A stretch of DNA of 59,209 bases from an uncultured Bartonella sp. (GCF_945285465.1 NZ_CALYQK010000006.1:1-59209), one strand, 5' to 3'; positions 27,011 through 37,414 are shown, counted from the stretch's first letter. Notes: generated by a model not told the origin, from the letters alone. Numbers and translations: made by a program.

Positions 27011-29068
27011 ATGGCGGGTGTGGTTTCATATGAAATTCGTGAAGGTGTAGCGGTCATAAAACTTGACAACCCACCGGTTAATGCCTTGTCGCATACTTTG
27101 CGGGCTGAACTTGACAATGTTCTGGACAAAATAGCCGGTGATAAAGCCATCAGTTCTGCCGTTATCACGTCAAACTTGAAGACTTTCATTGCCGGTGCCG
27201 ACATTGGCGAATTTGGCAAACCTGCACATTCACCGACATTAATAGATATTATTAACAAAATCCGTTATTTCGACATACCGGTTGTCGCAGCAATCAATGG
27301 CGTTGCATTTGGTGGCGGGGCCGAAATTGCTTTAAGTTGTTGCAAGCGTATCGGCGGTAAAAACGCGCAAATTGGTGTGCCTGAAATCAATCTCGGGCTT
27401 ATTCCCGGCGCTGGTGCCTTGCAGTTTTTACCACCGCTTATTGGTGTGGAAAAAACTTTTGAAATGGCCAATAGTGGCAAACCGGTTTCGGCAAAAACCG
27501 CCCTTGCTTTAGGGATTGTGTCACAAATAGCCGAAGGTGATCTTGTTGGCGAAGCTGTCGGGGAAGCAAAAAAACTTGCCAATGCCCAAAAAACTAATCG
27601 GCCCGATGACAATGCACCTATCTGCACAGGTGATAAAAAAGCCTTTGAGGCGCTTGCTGCCAAAACAAAAAATGCAAATCGCGATAATCCCGCTATTGAT
27701 GCCTTGATCGACGTTATGCATGCCGGATTTTATGAAAATTTTGCCGAAAATCTGCAACGGACACGCATGCATTTTGTCGCTTTACAAAATGACGAGCGCT
27801 CAAAAGCAATGCGATATGCGTTTTTTGCCGAACGTAGCGCGGTAAAAATTGACACTGGCGATACCAATCCTGTCGAAATAAAAAGCATTGCCGTTATCGG
27901 AGCGGGAACGATGGGGACTGGTATTGCCATGGCCTGTGCAAGCAATGGTTTTCCTGTAACATTGATCGAGATGAGCAGCGAGCCGCTCGAGCGCGGTTTG
28001 AAAAAAATTTCCGATACCTATTTGAGCCTTGTCAAACGTGGTCGCCTTAGCGAAGAAGCCGGGAAAAAATGCATTGGTGCCATTAAAGGTACAATCGGGC
28101 TTGAACAGGCTGCTGATGCCGATCTTGTCATTGAAGCTGTTTTTGAAGATATGGCGGTTAAAAAGGAAATCTTTGCCGCTCTTGACAGAATAGTAAAGCC
28201 GGCGGCCATACTTGCCACCAATACGTCTTATCTTGATGTCAACGAAATTGCCGGCGTTACGCAACGTGCCGAAAATATTCTGGGACTGCATTTCTTTTCG
28301 CCAGCCAATATCATGCGCCTTCTTGAAGTTGTAAGGGCAGAAAAAACGGCATTGCCAGTTTTGGCTGGTGCGGTAAATTTTGCCCGCAAAATCGGAAAAA
28401 TACCGGTTGTAGTCGGTGTATGTTATGGTTTTGTCGGAAATCGTATGCTTGCGCGGCGAACTATTGCTGCCGAAAAATTGTTACAGGATGGCGCTCTACC
28501 CTGGCAAGTCGATAAAGCAATGACCGATTTCGGTTTTCGTATGGGGCCATTTGCTGTTTCCGATCTTGCTGGGCTTGATATCGGTTGGAGCAATCGCAAA
28601 GCAACCGGCCAGATCTTTCCAATTGCCGATGCTATTTGTGAACTTGGATATTTTGGCCAAAAAACCGGGCGCGGCTATTATATCTATAAAGATGGCTCAC
28701 ACACTGGCGAGCGCGACCCCGAAATAGAAAAGCTTATTGAAGATGTATCAAAAAAATCGGGAATCAAGCGCCGTGAAATCACAGAAGATGAAATCATTGA
28801 ACGCCTCATTTACCCGATGATCAATGAAGCAGCCCGAATTATCGAGGAAGGCATTGTTTCGCGAGCGCGCGATATTGATGTCATCTGGCTCAACGGTTAC
28901 GGCTGGCCGATCTGGCGCGGTGGCCCGATTTATTATGCCGATCATAAGGGATTGAAGATCATCGCCGAAAGGCTTGAACATTATGCCCGGCAATTGGGTG
29001 ACGATAGCCTGTATCCGGCCCCGCTTCTGGAACATTTAGTAAAAACAAACGGACGTTTTGAAGCCTGA
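27011..29068 (+). CDS. Enoyl-CoA hydratase / 3-hydroxyacyl-CoA dehydrogenase fusion (PimF/FadJ-like)
   Basis: This bifunctional beta-oxidation enzyme has 685 residues. The N-terminal crotonase domain (about 1-190) has both catalytic-type glutamates, in GGGAEIALSC and GVPEINLGLIPG. The central Rossmann domain begins with GAGTMGTGIAMA at about 297-308. HFFSPANIMRLLEVV and the two C-terminal helical 3HCDH repeats (GFVGNRMLARR, YPMINEAARIIEEG) follow. The enzyme hydrates 2-enoyl-CoA and oxidises the 3-hydroxy product with NAD. The ATG has GGGAGG seven bases upstream. It is the first gene of the rightward operon and is laid out as pimF in pimelate degradation. Confidence 0.92.
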   Translation: MAGVVSYEIREGVAVIKLDNPPVNALSHTLRAELDNVLDKIAGDKAISSAVITSNLKTFIAGADIGEFGKPAHSPTLIDIINKIRYFDIPVVAAINGVAFGGGAEIALSCCKRIGGKNAQIGVPEINLGLIPGAGALQFLPPLIGVEKTFEMANSGKPVSAKTALALGIVSQIAEGDLVGEAVGEAKKLANAQKTNRPDDNAPICTGDKKAFEALAAKTKNANRDNPAIDALIDVMHAGFYENFAENLQRTRMHFVALQNDERSKAMRYAFFAERSAVKIDTGDTNPVEIKSIAVIGAGTMGTGIAMACASNGFPVTLIEMSSEPLERGLKKISDTYLSLVKRGRLSEEAGKKCIGAIKGTIGLEQAADADLVIEAVFEDMAVKKEIFAALDRIVKPAAILATNTSYLDVNEIAGVTQRAENILGLHFFSPANIMRLLEVVRAEKTALPVLAGAVNFARKIGKIPVVVGVCYGFVGNRMLARRTIAAEKLLQDGALPWQVDKAMTDFGFRMGPFAVSDLAGLDIGWSNRKATGQIFPIADAICELGYFGQKTGRGYYIYKDGSHTGERDPEIEKLIEDVSKKSGIKRREITEDEIIERLIYPMINEAARIIEEGIVSRARDIDVIWLNGYGWPIWRGGPIYYADHKGLKIIAERLEHYARQLGDDSLYPAPLLEHLVKTNGRFEA

Positions 29069-29088
29069 TAGCACTATTGTTTATAGCC

Positions 29089-29132
29089 TTGTCTGCCAAC
29101 TGGGGGAGCAGACAAACTTCTTTTTAAAGAAG
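29089..29132 (+). terminator. Tandem hairpins between the fusion enzyme and thiolase genes
   Basis: TTGTCTGC (29089-29096) pairs with GCAGACAA (29108-29115) over an 11-base loop. Immediately after, CTTCTTT (29117-29123) pairs with AAAGAAG (29126-29132). A five-T run lies in the second element. This may partly terminate or process the operon transcript inside an otherwise tight gene run. Confidence 0.5.
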
Positions 29133-29155
29133 CTTTGAAGTTTGGGAGAGAGAAG

Positions 29156-30334
29156 ATGAACGAAGCTGTTATTGTATCAACAGCAAGAACACCAATTGGC
29201 AAAGCCTATCGCGGCAGTCTCAATATGACCCACGGTGCCGATTTGGCTGCCCATTGTATTGGCGCGGCATTGGCGAAAGCAAAAATCGATCCGGCAATTG
29301 TCGAGGATGTGGTTATTGGTTGCGGCTTTCCGGAAGGGGCAACTGGAGGAAATGTTGCCCGCCATGCCTCTCTTATTGCTGGTCTTCCGGTAAAATCGGC
29401 CGCTGTTACTGTCAGTCGTTTTTGTGCATCCGGCCTTCAGGCCATTGCCGATGCCGCCCACCGGATTATGTGTGGCAACGTTGCTGTTATGATTGCTGGC
29501 GGGGTTGAATCTATTTCGCTTGTTCAGCCTTTTGTCCGCCGCGATCTCGTAGCTAATGTCTGGCTCAAAAGCCATTTTCCGCAAATCTATATGTCGATGA
29601 TCGATACCGCCGATCTTGTTGCCGAACGCTACCATATTTCGCGCCAAGCTCAGGACGAATTTTCCCTCGAAAGCCAGAAGCGCACCGCGCATGCTCAAGA
29701 AGCCGGGCTTTTTAACGATGAAATCGTGCCGATAACAACCGTTTGCTCGCTAACAAACAAAGAAACCGGTGAAACGACACAGAAAACTGTTACCCTTGAA
29801 AAAGACGAAGGCAACCGCCCCACAACATCGCTGGAAGCACTGTCAAAACTGAAACCGGTTAACGATGAGCGTTTTGTGACGGCTGGTAACGCCAGCCAGC
29901 TATCGGATGGAGCTTCAGCCAGTGTATTGATGTCGGCAAAAGAAGCAGCAAAACAAAATCTGCAGCCACTTGGTGTCTTTCGTGGTTTTACCGCTATCGG
30001 TTGTGCACCCGAAGAAATGGGGATTGGTCCGGTTTTTGCCGTTCCCCCCCTTCTTGAACGACACGGGCTGAAAATCGCCGATATCGGGTTGTGGGAAATG
30101 AACGAAGCATTTGCCTCGCAGTCAGTTTATTGCCGTGACACTTTGGGGCTTGATCCCGAGATTGTTAATGTCAATGGCGGTGCCATTTCCATTGGCCACC
30201 CTTTCGGCATGAGCGGTGCCCGTCTGGTTGGTCATGCGCTTATCGAAGGTAAAAGACGTGGTGTGCGTTATGCGGTTGTAACGATGTGTGTTGCCGGTGG
30301 CATGGGATGCGCTGGCCTTTTTGAAATCAATTGA
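29156..30334 (+). CDS. Acetyl-CoA acyltransferase (thiolase, PimB-like)
   Basis: This is a thiolase of 392 residues. The nucleophilic Cys is in [15 protein letters not shown] at about 87-101, [10 protein letters not shown] and the His of [17 protein letters not shown] lie in the C-terminal half, and the second Cys is in [11 protein letters not shown] near the end. It cleaves 3-oxoacyl-CoA to acetyl-CoA and a chain two carbons shorter. The ATG at 29156 is preceded by GGGAGAGAGAAG. A GTG-led acyl-CoA dehydrogenase frame begins four bases after its stop. Confidence 0.93.
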   Translation: MNEAVIVSTARTPIGKAYRGSLNMTHGADLAAHCIGAALAKAKIDPAIVEDVVIGCGFPEGATGGNVARHASLIAGLPVKSAAVTVSRFCASGLQAIADAAHRIMCGNVAVMIAGGVESISLVQPFVRRDLVANVWLKSHFPQIYMSMIDTADLVAERYHISRQAQDEFSLESQKRTAHAQEAGLFNDEIVPITTVCSLTNKETGETTQKTVTLEKDEGNRPTTSLEALSKLKPVNDERFVTAGNASQLSDGASASVLMSAKEAAKQNLQPLGVFRGFTAIGCAPEEMGIGPVFAVPPLLERHGLKIADIGLWEMNEAFASQSVYCRDTLGLDPEIVNVNGGAISIGHPFGMSGARLVGHALIEGKRRGVRYAVVTMCVAGGMGCAGLFEIN

Positions 30335-30343
30335 GGTGTGACT

Positions 30344-31525
30344 ATGGATTTGCGTTATACTGACGAAGAAGTGAAATTTCGCAATGAATTACGGCATTTT
30401 TTCCAAAATAAAATACCGAAGACCATTCGTGATAAAGTAAGTGCGGGCGCGTCGCTGACCAAAGAAGAAATGATAACTTCACAACGTATTCTTAATGGCG
30501 AGGGACTTGCGGTGCCGCACTGGCCTGTCGAATGGGGTGGGCGCGACTGGACACCTATCCAGCGTTATATTTTTACCGAAGAAATCCTTTATAATGCTGT
30601 GCCACTACCCTTACAATTCAATTGTTTTATGGTCGGCCCTGTCATTGCCACGTTTGGCTCACAGGCGCAAAAAGAACGTTTTCTAAAACGGGTTGCCAAT
30701 CTTGACGACTGGTGGTGCCAAGGTTTTTCCGAACCCGGTGCCGGATCCGATCTTGCTTCTCTCAAAATGCGAGCCGTGCGCGAGGGTGACCACTATATCG
30801 TCAATGGCCAAAAAACATGGACAACACTCGGGCAATATGCCGACTGGATTTTTTGCCTTGTGCGCACCGACCCGAACGTTAAAAAACAGGCGGGCATTTC
30901 ATTTATTCTTGTCGATATGAAAACACCCGGTATCACTGTTCGCCCGATTATCACAATCGACGGCCGCCATGAAGTCAATGAAATTTTCTTTTCCGATGTC
31001 AAAGTACCGATCGAAAATCTGGTAGGTGAGGAAAATAAAGGATGGTCATATGCCAAGTTTCTTCTTGCCAATGAACGCTCCGGTATCGCGCGGCTGGGGC
31101 TGACAAAAGAACGAGTATCGCGCATCAAAAGGCTTGCAAAAACTGTTCCTTTTCACGACCGTACCATGTGGGAAAACCCCGGCTTTCGTGAACGGCTGGC
31201 ATGGCTCGAAATTGAATTGAAGGCCCTCGAGATTACGCAAATGCGTGTTCTTTCCAAACAGGTTGCTGGCAATAAAGCACCCGATCCTGCTTCATCCATT
31301 CTTAAAATAAAAGGCTCGGAACTTCAGCAGTTATCAACCGAGCTTTTGGAAGAGCTGGCCGGGCCATTGGTGCTTAATGGAACAGATGCACCCGTCATCC
31401 CCGATGGCTTTGACTGGGTTCGCGGTATACCGGCGCTTTATATGAATACACGTAAGGTTTCAATCTATGGCGGCTCGAACGAAATTCAGCATAATGTAAT
31501 TGCAAAAGCAATTTTGGGATTGTGA
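30344..31525 (+). CDS. Acyl-CoA dehydrogenase, PimC-like large subunit
   Basis: This FAD-dependent dehydrogenase has 393 residues. The opening MDLRYTDEEVKFRNELR, the segments VPHWPVEWGGRDWTP and DDWWCQGFSEPGAGSDLASL, and the C-terminal RKVSIYGGSNEIQHNVIAK are characteristic of the pimeloyl-CoA dehydrogenase large-subunit group. Such enzymes introduce the 2,3 double bond into dicarboxylyl- or long acyl-CoA and pass electrons to ETF. I choose the ATG at 30344 with GAGGTG upstream; a GTG at 30338 is the alternative. It is followed within eight bases by the partner subunit. Confidence 0.9.
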   Translation: MDLRYTDEEVKFRNELRHFFQNKIPKTIRDKVSAGASLTKEEMITSQRILNGEGLAVPHWPVEWGGRDWTPIQRYIFTEEILYNAVPLPLQFNCFMVGPVIATFGSQAQKERFLKRVANLDDWWCQGFSEPGAGSDLASLKMRAVREGDHYIVNGQKTWTTLGQYADWIFCLVRTDPNVKKQAGISFILVDMKTPGITVRPIITIDGRHEVNEIFFSDVKVPIENLVGEENKGWSYAKFLLANERSGIARLGLTKERVSRIKRLAKTVPFHDRTMWENPGFRERLAWLEIELKALEITQMRVLSKQVAGNKAPDPASSILKIKGSELQQLSTELLEELAGPLVLNGTDAPVIPDGFDWVRGIPALYMNTRKVSIYGGSNEIQHNVIAKAILGL

Positions 31526-31532
31526 GACAAAA

Positions 31533-32681
31533 ATGGATTTTCAACTTAATGAAGAACAATCACTGCTGGAAAACAGCATTAGCCGTTTTGTTCAGGAAAA
31601 ATTTTCAACACTAGAAAATATTGACAAAGCGCGCGAAAATATATGTGGCTTCAGCGATGCCGACTGGCAACAAATTGTCGAAATGGGACTGACAATGATG
31701 CCGTTTTCTGCGGAAGATGGCGGCTTGGGCTATGGCATGGAAGAAACTGGCATTGCCATGTCGGCTCTTGGCCGCGGTCTTGTTGGCGCTCCATACCTTA
31801 ATAATATTGTCATTCCCGGTGCTGTGTTGCGTGAAGGTGGTGATAAACAGCAGAAACAGCGTTTGCTTGCCCCGATGATGGAAGGAAAAGAGCGTATTGC
31901 CTTTGCCCACGGTGAAGCAACAACCTTTAATGATCCCTTCCACATTGAAACGACAGCAAAAAAAGACGGCAGTCATTATATCCTCAATGGCACAAAGGTT
32001 GTTGTGCCTTATGCGCAAGGAGCCAATTATTACCTTGTCAGTGCCCGCACAAGCGGCAGTAAACTTTCCAGAGAAGGTCTCAGTCTTTTTATTGTGCCCG
32101 CCGATACAGCAGGAATAAATGCCGAGCATTTTAGAAGTGCTGATGGCGGGCGAGCCTCTCAACTTTCTTTCAAGGACGTAAAAATCGATGCACCGAATAT
32201 CATCGGCAAAGAAAATGATGCGGGCTCCATTATCGAACGCGCATTCCAGGAAGGTATGGTTGCCTTGATGGCTGAAGCTGCCGGTATCATGGATGCCTTA
32301 CTTGTCCTTACCGTTGATTATTTGAAACAGCGCCATCAATTCGGTGTTGCTATCGGAACCTTTCAGGCTTTGCAGCATAAAGCCGTCGATATGATGATTG
32401 CTGGCGAACAGGCTCGTTCAATGAGCTATTATGCCATGATGATGCTCAATAATAGCGATCCTGAAGAGCGCCGTGCAGCGCTTTCGGCGGCGAAAGCACA
32501 AATCAACAAATCGGCGCGTTTTGTCGGCCAAACATCTGTACAATTGCATGGCGGAATCGGCATGACAATGGAATATATCGGTGCCCATTATTTTCGTCGT
32601 TTGACAATGATTGAAGCACTCTTTGGCAGCACCGATGTTCATATCGAGAATGTCGTTCATTACGGCAAACTCGTTGCATAA
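31533..32681 (+). CDS. Acyl-CoA dehydrogenase, PimD-like small subunit
   Basis: This is a 382-residue second dehydrogenase directly behind the first. MDFQLNEEQSLLENSISRF, GGLGYGMEETGIAMSALGRGL, RHQFGVAIGTFQALQHKAVDM and QLHGGIGMTMEYIGAHYFRR match the small-subunit-like ACAD group. The active-site base expected near GGSNEI of typical ACADs is not at the usual place, as in partner subunits of heteromeric ACADs. That supports an obligate pair with the upstream protein. The ATG at 31533 is the best start. Confidence 0.9.
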   Translation: MDFQLNEEQSLLENSISRFVQEKFSTLENIDKARENICGFSDADWQQIVEMGLTMMPFSAEDGGLGYGMEETGIAMSALGRGLVGAPYLNNIVIPGAVLREGGDKQQKQRLLAPMMEGKERIAFAHGEATTFNDPFHIETTAKKDGSHYILNGTKVVVPYAQGANYYLVSARTSGSKLSREGLSLFIVPADTAGINAEHFRSADGGRASQLSFKDVKIDAPNIIGKENDAGSIIERAFQEGMVALMAEAAGIMDALLVLTVDYLKQRHQFGVAIGTFQALQHKAVDMMIAGEQARSMSYYAMMMLNNSDPEERRAALSAAKAQINKSARFVGQTSVQLHGGIGMTMEYIGAHYFRRLTMIEALFGSTDVHIENVVHYGKLVA

Positions 32682-32824
32682 CACTCTATCTGTCAGGACG
32701 CGCAAAACAGACAGGAAAAATGATTGGATTTAAGGCAATGTTGCTTCTATACATTGTAAAACCAACCGAATAAAATCATAGCCGGACTGGAAGCAATCAG
32801 CGGTTTTAATAAAAGGATGAGCCG

Positions 32825-33574
32825 ATGAAATTATTGGTAGCTGTAAAACGTGTTATTGATTACAATGTTAAGGTACGGGTCAAAAGCGACGGAACAGGTG
32901 TCGAGCTTGCAAACGTCAAAATGTCGATGAATCCGTTTGACGAAATCGCGCTTGAACAGGCCATTCGGGAAAAAGAGGCAGGCCATGCAAGTGAAGTTGT
33001 TGCTGTAAGCATTGGGCCGCAGGCCGCCCAGGAAACGTTACGTACTGCCCTTGCGATGGGTGCCGACCGGGCAATTCTTGTGGCAACCGATGAAGAAGTC
33101 GAACCTCTTTCGGTAGCAAAAGTTTTAAAGTCGGTAGTTGACATTGAAAAACCTGACATGGTTTTTCTCGGCAAACAGGCCATTGATGACGACTCTAACC
33201 AGACAGGTCAAATGCTTGCCGCATTGCTTAATTGGGGCCAGGCAACCTTTGCTTCAAAACTCGAAATTAAAGATGGCGAAGCGGAAGTAACTCGTGAAGT
33301 CGATGGTGGCCTCCAGACAATCGCCGTCAAATTGCCAGCCGTCATGACCGTTGATCTGCGGCTTAATGAACCGCGCTACGCTTCTCTTCCCAATATTATG
33401 AAAGCACGCAAAAAAACTATCGAGCAAAAAACATTTGCCGATTTGGGTGTCAGCAATCAACCTCGCCTGAAAGTCCTCAAGGTGGAAGAACCACAAACGC
33501 GTAAAGCTGGGGCCAGGGTTAAAGATGTTGCCGAACTTATTGAAAAATTAAAACACGACGCTGGTGTCCTGTGA
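32825..33574 (+). CDS. etfB: Electron transfer flavoprotein subunit beta
   Basis: This 249-residue subunit receives electrons from acyl-CoA dehydrogenases together with EtfA. The N-terminus [19 protein letters not shown], the AMP-binding region and [15 protein letters not shown] are family marks. [23 protein letters not shown] is the ETF-beta signature region (the first 20 residues suffice to identify it). It has an ATG start with AAGGATGAGCC ahead and stands 143 bases behind the dehydrogenase pair, so it may have its own promoter. It could serve all ETF-linked dehydrogenases of the cell. Confidence 0.96.
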   Translation: MKLLVAVKRVIDYNVKVRVKSDGTGVELANVKMSMNPFDEIALEQAIREKEAGHASEVVAVSIGPQAAQETLRTALAMGADRAILVATDEEVEPLSVAKVLKSVVDIEKPDMVFLGKQAIDDDSNQTGQMLAALLNWGQATFASKLEIKDGEAEVTREVDGGLQTIAVKLPAVMTVDLRLNEPRYASLPNIMKARKKTIEQKTFADLGVSNQPRLKVLKVEEPQTRKAGARVKDVAELIEKLKHDAGVL

Positions 33575-33596
33575 GCATTAAGAGAAGGATATTTAA

Positions 33597-34526
33597 ATGA
33601 CCATTCTGTTATTGGCCGAACATGATAACAAGACCTTGTCAGAACAGACAGCGAAAGCTTTAAGTGCGGCACACAAAATCGGTGGTGATGTCGATATTCT
33701 TGTGTGCGGGAAAAATGCACAATCGGTCGCCGACGAGGCAGCAAAATTGACGAATGTTCGCAAAGTACTTCTGGCCGAAGCCGATTATCTTGAACAGCAA
33801 CTGGCCGAGCCTGTTGGCGCAACAATTGTAGCGCAAAGTGATGCTTATGACGTTTTGATGGCAGCTTCGACGACCAATGGCAAAAATATTATGCCGCGTG
33901 TTGCAGCTCTTCTTGATGTAATGCAAATTTCCGATATTATCGAGGTTGTTTCGCCTGATACGTTCAAGCGGCCAATCTATGCCGGCAATGCCGTTGAAAC
34001 CGTTCAATCGCAAGACACAAAAAAAGTAATCACCGTCCGTACAGCATCGTTCAAAGCTGCACCGGCAGATGGTGCGGCAGCCGTCGAGAAAATTGCTCCA
34101 CAAGCCGATCCTTGCCTGTCACGCTATATCGGCGAAACAGTCGAAAAAACCGATCGGCCGGAACTTACCTCGGCAAAAATCATCGTCTCCGGCGGGCGTG
34201 GTCTTGGTTCGGAAGAAAATTTTATGGCCATTCTGCTGCCTCTTGCCGACAAGCTTGGTGCGGCAATAGGCGCAAGTCGTGCCGCTGTTGACGCCGGCTA
34301 TGCCCCCAATGACTGGCAGGTCGGACAAACCGGAAAAGTCGTTGCTCCGGAACTTTATATTGCTGTTGCAATTTCGGGGGCGATCCAACACCTTGCCGGT
34401 ATGAAAGATTCTCGCGTTATCGTTGCCATCAACAAAGATGAAGATGCACCGATGATGCATATTGCCGACTATGCATTGGTTGGCGACCTTTTTGAAGTTA
34501 TTCCAGAGCTGGCAAAGGCACTTTGA
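33597..34526 (+). CDS. etfA: Electron transfer flavoprotein subunit alpha
   Basis: The 309-residue FAD-binding ETF subunit has [15 protein letters not shown] at about 198-212, [20 protein letters not shown]-type FAD contacts, [11 protein letters not shown] and [20 protein letters not shown], all standard. AAGGATAT lies just before the ATG. It is followed one base after its stop by the ETF-quinone oxidoreductase gene, so the full electron route to the quinone pool is encoded in order. Confidence 0.96.
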   Translation: MTILLLAEHDNKTLSEQTAKALSAAHKIGGDVDILVCGKNAQSVADEAAKLTNVRKVLLAEADYLEQQLAEPVGATIVAQSDAYDVLMAASTTNGKNIMPRVAALLDVMQISDIIEVVSPDTFKRPIYAGNAVETVQSQDTKKVITVRTASFKAAPADGAAAVEKIAPQADPCLSRYIGETVEKTDRPELTSAKIIVSGGRGLGSEENFMAILLPLADKLGAAIGASRAAVDAGYAPNDWQVGQTGKVVAPELYIAVAISGAIQHLAGMKDSRVIVAINKDEDAPMMHIADYALVGDLFEVIPELAKAL

Positions 34527-34527
34527 A

Positions 34528-36183
34528 ATGAATGAACTACCCCCTCGCGATAGTATGGAATTTGATGTGGTCATTGTCGGGGCTGGCCCGGCTGGCCTTT
34601 CCGCTGCTATTCGCCTGAAACAGATAAATTCTGATCTTTCGGTTGTCGTTTTGGAAAAGGGGGTAGAGGTTGGTGCCCATATTTTGTCTGGTGCAGTGGT
34701 TGACCCGATTGGCATCGATACTTTGTTACCGGACTGGCGCGAGCAAGAAGACCGCCCGCTAAAAACGGAAGTCACCGAAGATCACACGCTTTTATTGGAT
34801 GAAACGACAGCAACGCAAGTTTCGCATCGTATTATGCCCAAATTTCTATCCAACCACGGCATGTTTATTGTTTCTTTAGGCAATGTCTGCCGATGGCTGG
34901 CAAAAAAAGCCGAAGCTCTGGGGGTTGAAATATATCCAGGTTTTGCTGCAACCGAAGTTCTATACAACAAGCATAATGCGGTTATCGGCATTGCTACCGG
35001 CGATATGGGAATTACCAAAGATGGCAGCCACGGGCCAAACTATATGCGCGGCATGGAACTTCTTGGCAAATATGTGCTGATTGGTGAAGGTGCCCGTGGT
35101 TCGCTTGCCAAAACAATTATCAAGAAATTTGCACTTGATAAAGGACGCTCGCCACAAAAATTCGGCATCGGTATCAAGGAATTATGGGATATTGATCCAT
35201 CAAAACATCGTCCGGGATTGATCCAGCACACACTTGGATGGCCGCTTGACGACAAAACGGGTGGCGGTTCTTTCCTCTACCATCTCGAAGATAATCAGGT
35301 TGCCGTGGGCTTTGTTGTTCACCTCAATTATAAAAATCCCTATCTTTCACCTTTTGAAGAATTTCAACGGTTCAAAACACATCCGGTCATTTATTCGGTA
35401 TTTGAAGGTGGAAAACGTGTCGCCTATGGTGCACGGGCACTGACCGAGGGTGGCTGGCAATCGGTACCAAAATTGACCTTTCCCGGTGGCGCATTGATTG
35501 GCTGTTCGGCGGGCTTCATGAATGTTCCCCGTATTAAAGGTTCGCATAACGCAATTTTATCAGCAATATATGCAGCCAACGCAATAGCTGGCGCCATTGC
35601 CGCAAATCGCAGTCATGACGAAGTTGTTGAAATCGACAAGGGCTGGCAACAAAGTGCCATCGGCAAAGATCTTTATCCGGTACGCAACGTTAAACCGCTA
35701 TTATCCAAATATGGCACGAAAAATGGTGTCCGTTTAGGTGGCTTTGATATGTGGTGCCAGACATTGTTCCATTTTTCTTTCTTTGGCACCATGAGCCACG
35801 GAATGCCCGATTATGCCTGTCTGGAACCGGCCGAAAAACATAAACCGATCGACTATCCAAAACCCGACGGCGTTATAAGTTTTGACCGTCTTTCAAGTGT
35901 CTTTCTTTCCAACACCCATCATGAGGAAGACCAGCCACTGCACCTGAAGATAGGATCAATGGACCTTCAGGAAAAATCGGAACTTTATATTTATGCCGGG
36001 CCTTCAACACGCTATTGTCCAGCCGGTGTTTATGAATGGATAGAAAAGGATGGCCGTGAAACCTATGTCATCAACGCGCAAAACTGTGTCCACTGTAAAA
36101 CATGCGATATAAAGGATCCTAACCAGAATATAACATGGACATGCCCGCAAGGCGGCGAAGGGCCGGTCTATCCCAATATGTAG
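34528..36183 (+). CDS. Electron transfer flavoprotein-ubiquinone oxidoreductase
   Basis: This is a 551-residue monotopic membrane enzyme carrying FAD and a 4Fe-4S cluster. It passes electrons from ETF to ubiquinone. FDVVIVGAGPAGLSAAIRL is the N-terminal dinucleotide fold, GAHILSGAVVDP and GEGARGSLAK follow, and the C-terminal ferredoxin-like segment NCVHCKTCDIKDP with a later Cys (TWTCPQGG) binds the cluster. The ATG at 34528 follows etfA by one base. A longer frame overlapping etfA is unlikely because it would add unrelated residues. Confidence 0.95.
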   Translation: MNELPPRDSMEFDVVIVGAGPAGLSAAIRLKQINSDLSVVVLEKGVEVGAHILSGAVVDPIGIDTLLPDWREQEDRPLKTEVTEDHTLLLDETTATQVSHRIMPKFLSNHGMFIVSLGNVCRWLAKKAEALGVEIYPGFAATEVLYNKHNAVIGIATGDMGITKDGSHGPNYMRGMELLGKYVLIGEGARGSLAKTIIKKFALDKGRSPQKFGIGIKELWDIDPSKHRPGLIQHTLGWPLDDKTGGGSFLYHLEDNQVAVGFVVHLNYKNPYLSPFEEFQRFKTHPVIYSVFEGGKRVAYGARALTEGGWQSVPKLTFPGGALIGCSAGFMNVPRIKGSHNAILSAIYAANAIAGAIAANRSHDEVVEIDKGWQQSAIGKDLYPVRNVKPLLSKYGTKNGVRLGGFDMWCQTLFHFSFFGTMSHGMPDYACLEPAEKHKPIDYPKPDGVISFDRLSSVFLSNTHHEEDQPLHLKIGSMDLQEKSELYIYAGPSTRYCPAGVYEWIEKDGRETYVINAQNCVHCKTCDIKDPNQNITWTCPQGGEGPVYPNM

Positions 36184-36436
36184 AAATAGCCTGTCCTAAC
36201 ACCGGATAAGTTTCGGCGGTATCAAAAGAGAACGCACAACTTACAGCGACGGGTATAGATCTATCGCTCTGGCGAGTGCCGTTTTACCGAAATACCGGCT
36301 TTTATCATCTGGCTATTCCAAAATCTTTACAAAAGATAGTTCCTGCCACTTAATTTCACAATTCTAACATTGATGGTTAAATGACTTGAAAATGCTATAG
36401 TTACCGGATGTCACCGATTGATTTTTCTCGGCCATT

Positions 36437-37138
36437 TCACTGTTTATTTTCGATCAAATCAAACCATGTAGTGAAAATTTGTTCGGCTTTGTTTTGCAGC
36501 GCATTTTTATAGAGCCTGGCATTGTTGCGTAACACAACCGGATCGATCCTTGCCTGAGCCAGTTCGCAGGCATGACCAACCAGCCAATGTTCAAAATAGT
36601 CCAATTTTGCTTCAAGATGAAATTGCAATGCCAGAACATTTTGATAAGAAAAGGCCTGATTGGGGCAAATGGCGGTTTTCGCCAGGCACTCTGCACCATC
36701 GGGAATGTCGAACTGGTCACCATGCCAGTAAAGAACCGGCGTATCGCCAATAAGCGCCAGCGGGCTTCTTTCTCCCGCTTTTGTGAGCGTCAGTTCGCCA
36801 AAGCCAATCTCTTTTTTCCCCATAGATTTGACTTTTGCACCCATTGCAGTGGCAATCATTTGCGCACCAAGGCAGATGCCGATCATCGGTTTATGCCGTT
36901 TTAAGGTTTGTTCGATAAATTTTAATTCGGCTTTGATAAATGGATATTGTTTGTCGTCGTAAACACCGATTGGGCCGCCCAGTATGATGGCTATATCTGT
37001 TTTATCCAGATCAATCGCCGTAATGTCGTCAAGTGTAGCGTCAATATTTTGAATTTTATAACCGCGCTTTGTCAAAACATCTTCAATAAGACCGGCATTT
37101 TCAAAGTCCAAATGCCGCAATGCTACTGCTTTTTTCAT
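36437..37138 (-). CDS. Class I glutamine amidotransferase, GMP-synthase-like
   Basis: This is a 233-residue stand-alone GATase-1 domain. ILGGPIGVYDD at about 52-62 and the nucleophile elbow GICLGAQM with Cys89 are clear, and the catalytic His-x-Glu is in LQFHLEAKLD. It resembles the GMP synthase N-terminal domain proteins that act as gamma-glutamyl hydrolases or unknown amidases. The ATG at 37138 has GAGGGAGA ahead; a longer frame to 37195 adds 19 unsupported residues. It is divergent from the class III aminotransferase and possibly linked to that nitrogen-rich cluster. Confidence 0.88.
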   Translation of the reverse strand: MKKAVALRHLDFENAGLIEDVLTKRGYKIQNIDATLDDITAIDLDKTDIAIILGGPIGVYDDKQYPFIKAELKFIEQTLKRHKPMIGICLGAQMIATAMGAKVKSMGKKEIGFGELTLTKAGERSPLALIGDTPVLYWHGDQFDIPDGAECLAKTAICPNQAFSYQNVLALQFHLEAKLDYFEHWLVGHACELAQARIDPVVLRNNARLYKNALQNKAEQIFTTWFDLIENKQ

Positions 37139-37414
37139 TTTTATCTCCCTCAAGTGCTCATCTGGCGCTCTATTGGTGCAAAACAACTTCTCCAATGTTC
37201 TAGCTCAGAGATAAAAATTGAAAGCACGAATGCCCGACGCTGCCAAGAACTTTTTATTATGAAATTATTCAAAATTTTGGCCGGATTTGTAACGACATAC
37301 TATCCGATTGTTCCGACAGTGATACCTTTTGTTACTAAAGAAAAACACAAACGCAACAGCCCGATCTTTTTGGCGCCCTAAAATCCCGACCATCTTTTAG
37401 TTTGGAGTGCAAAT

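Noticed and set aside
31611-32162. A 183-codon frame opposite the second acyl-CoA dehydrogenase
   Set aside because: It is antisense to a clear dehydrogenase gene and shows no family motif or ribosome site.
36947-37381. A 144-codon rightward frame, including a 40-codon piece from 37260, before the class III aminotransferase
   Set aside because: Much of it is antisense to the glutamine amidotransferase gene. The terminal piece has no Shine-Dalgarno sequence and no recognisable domain.
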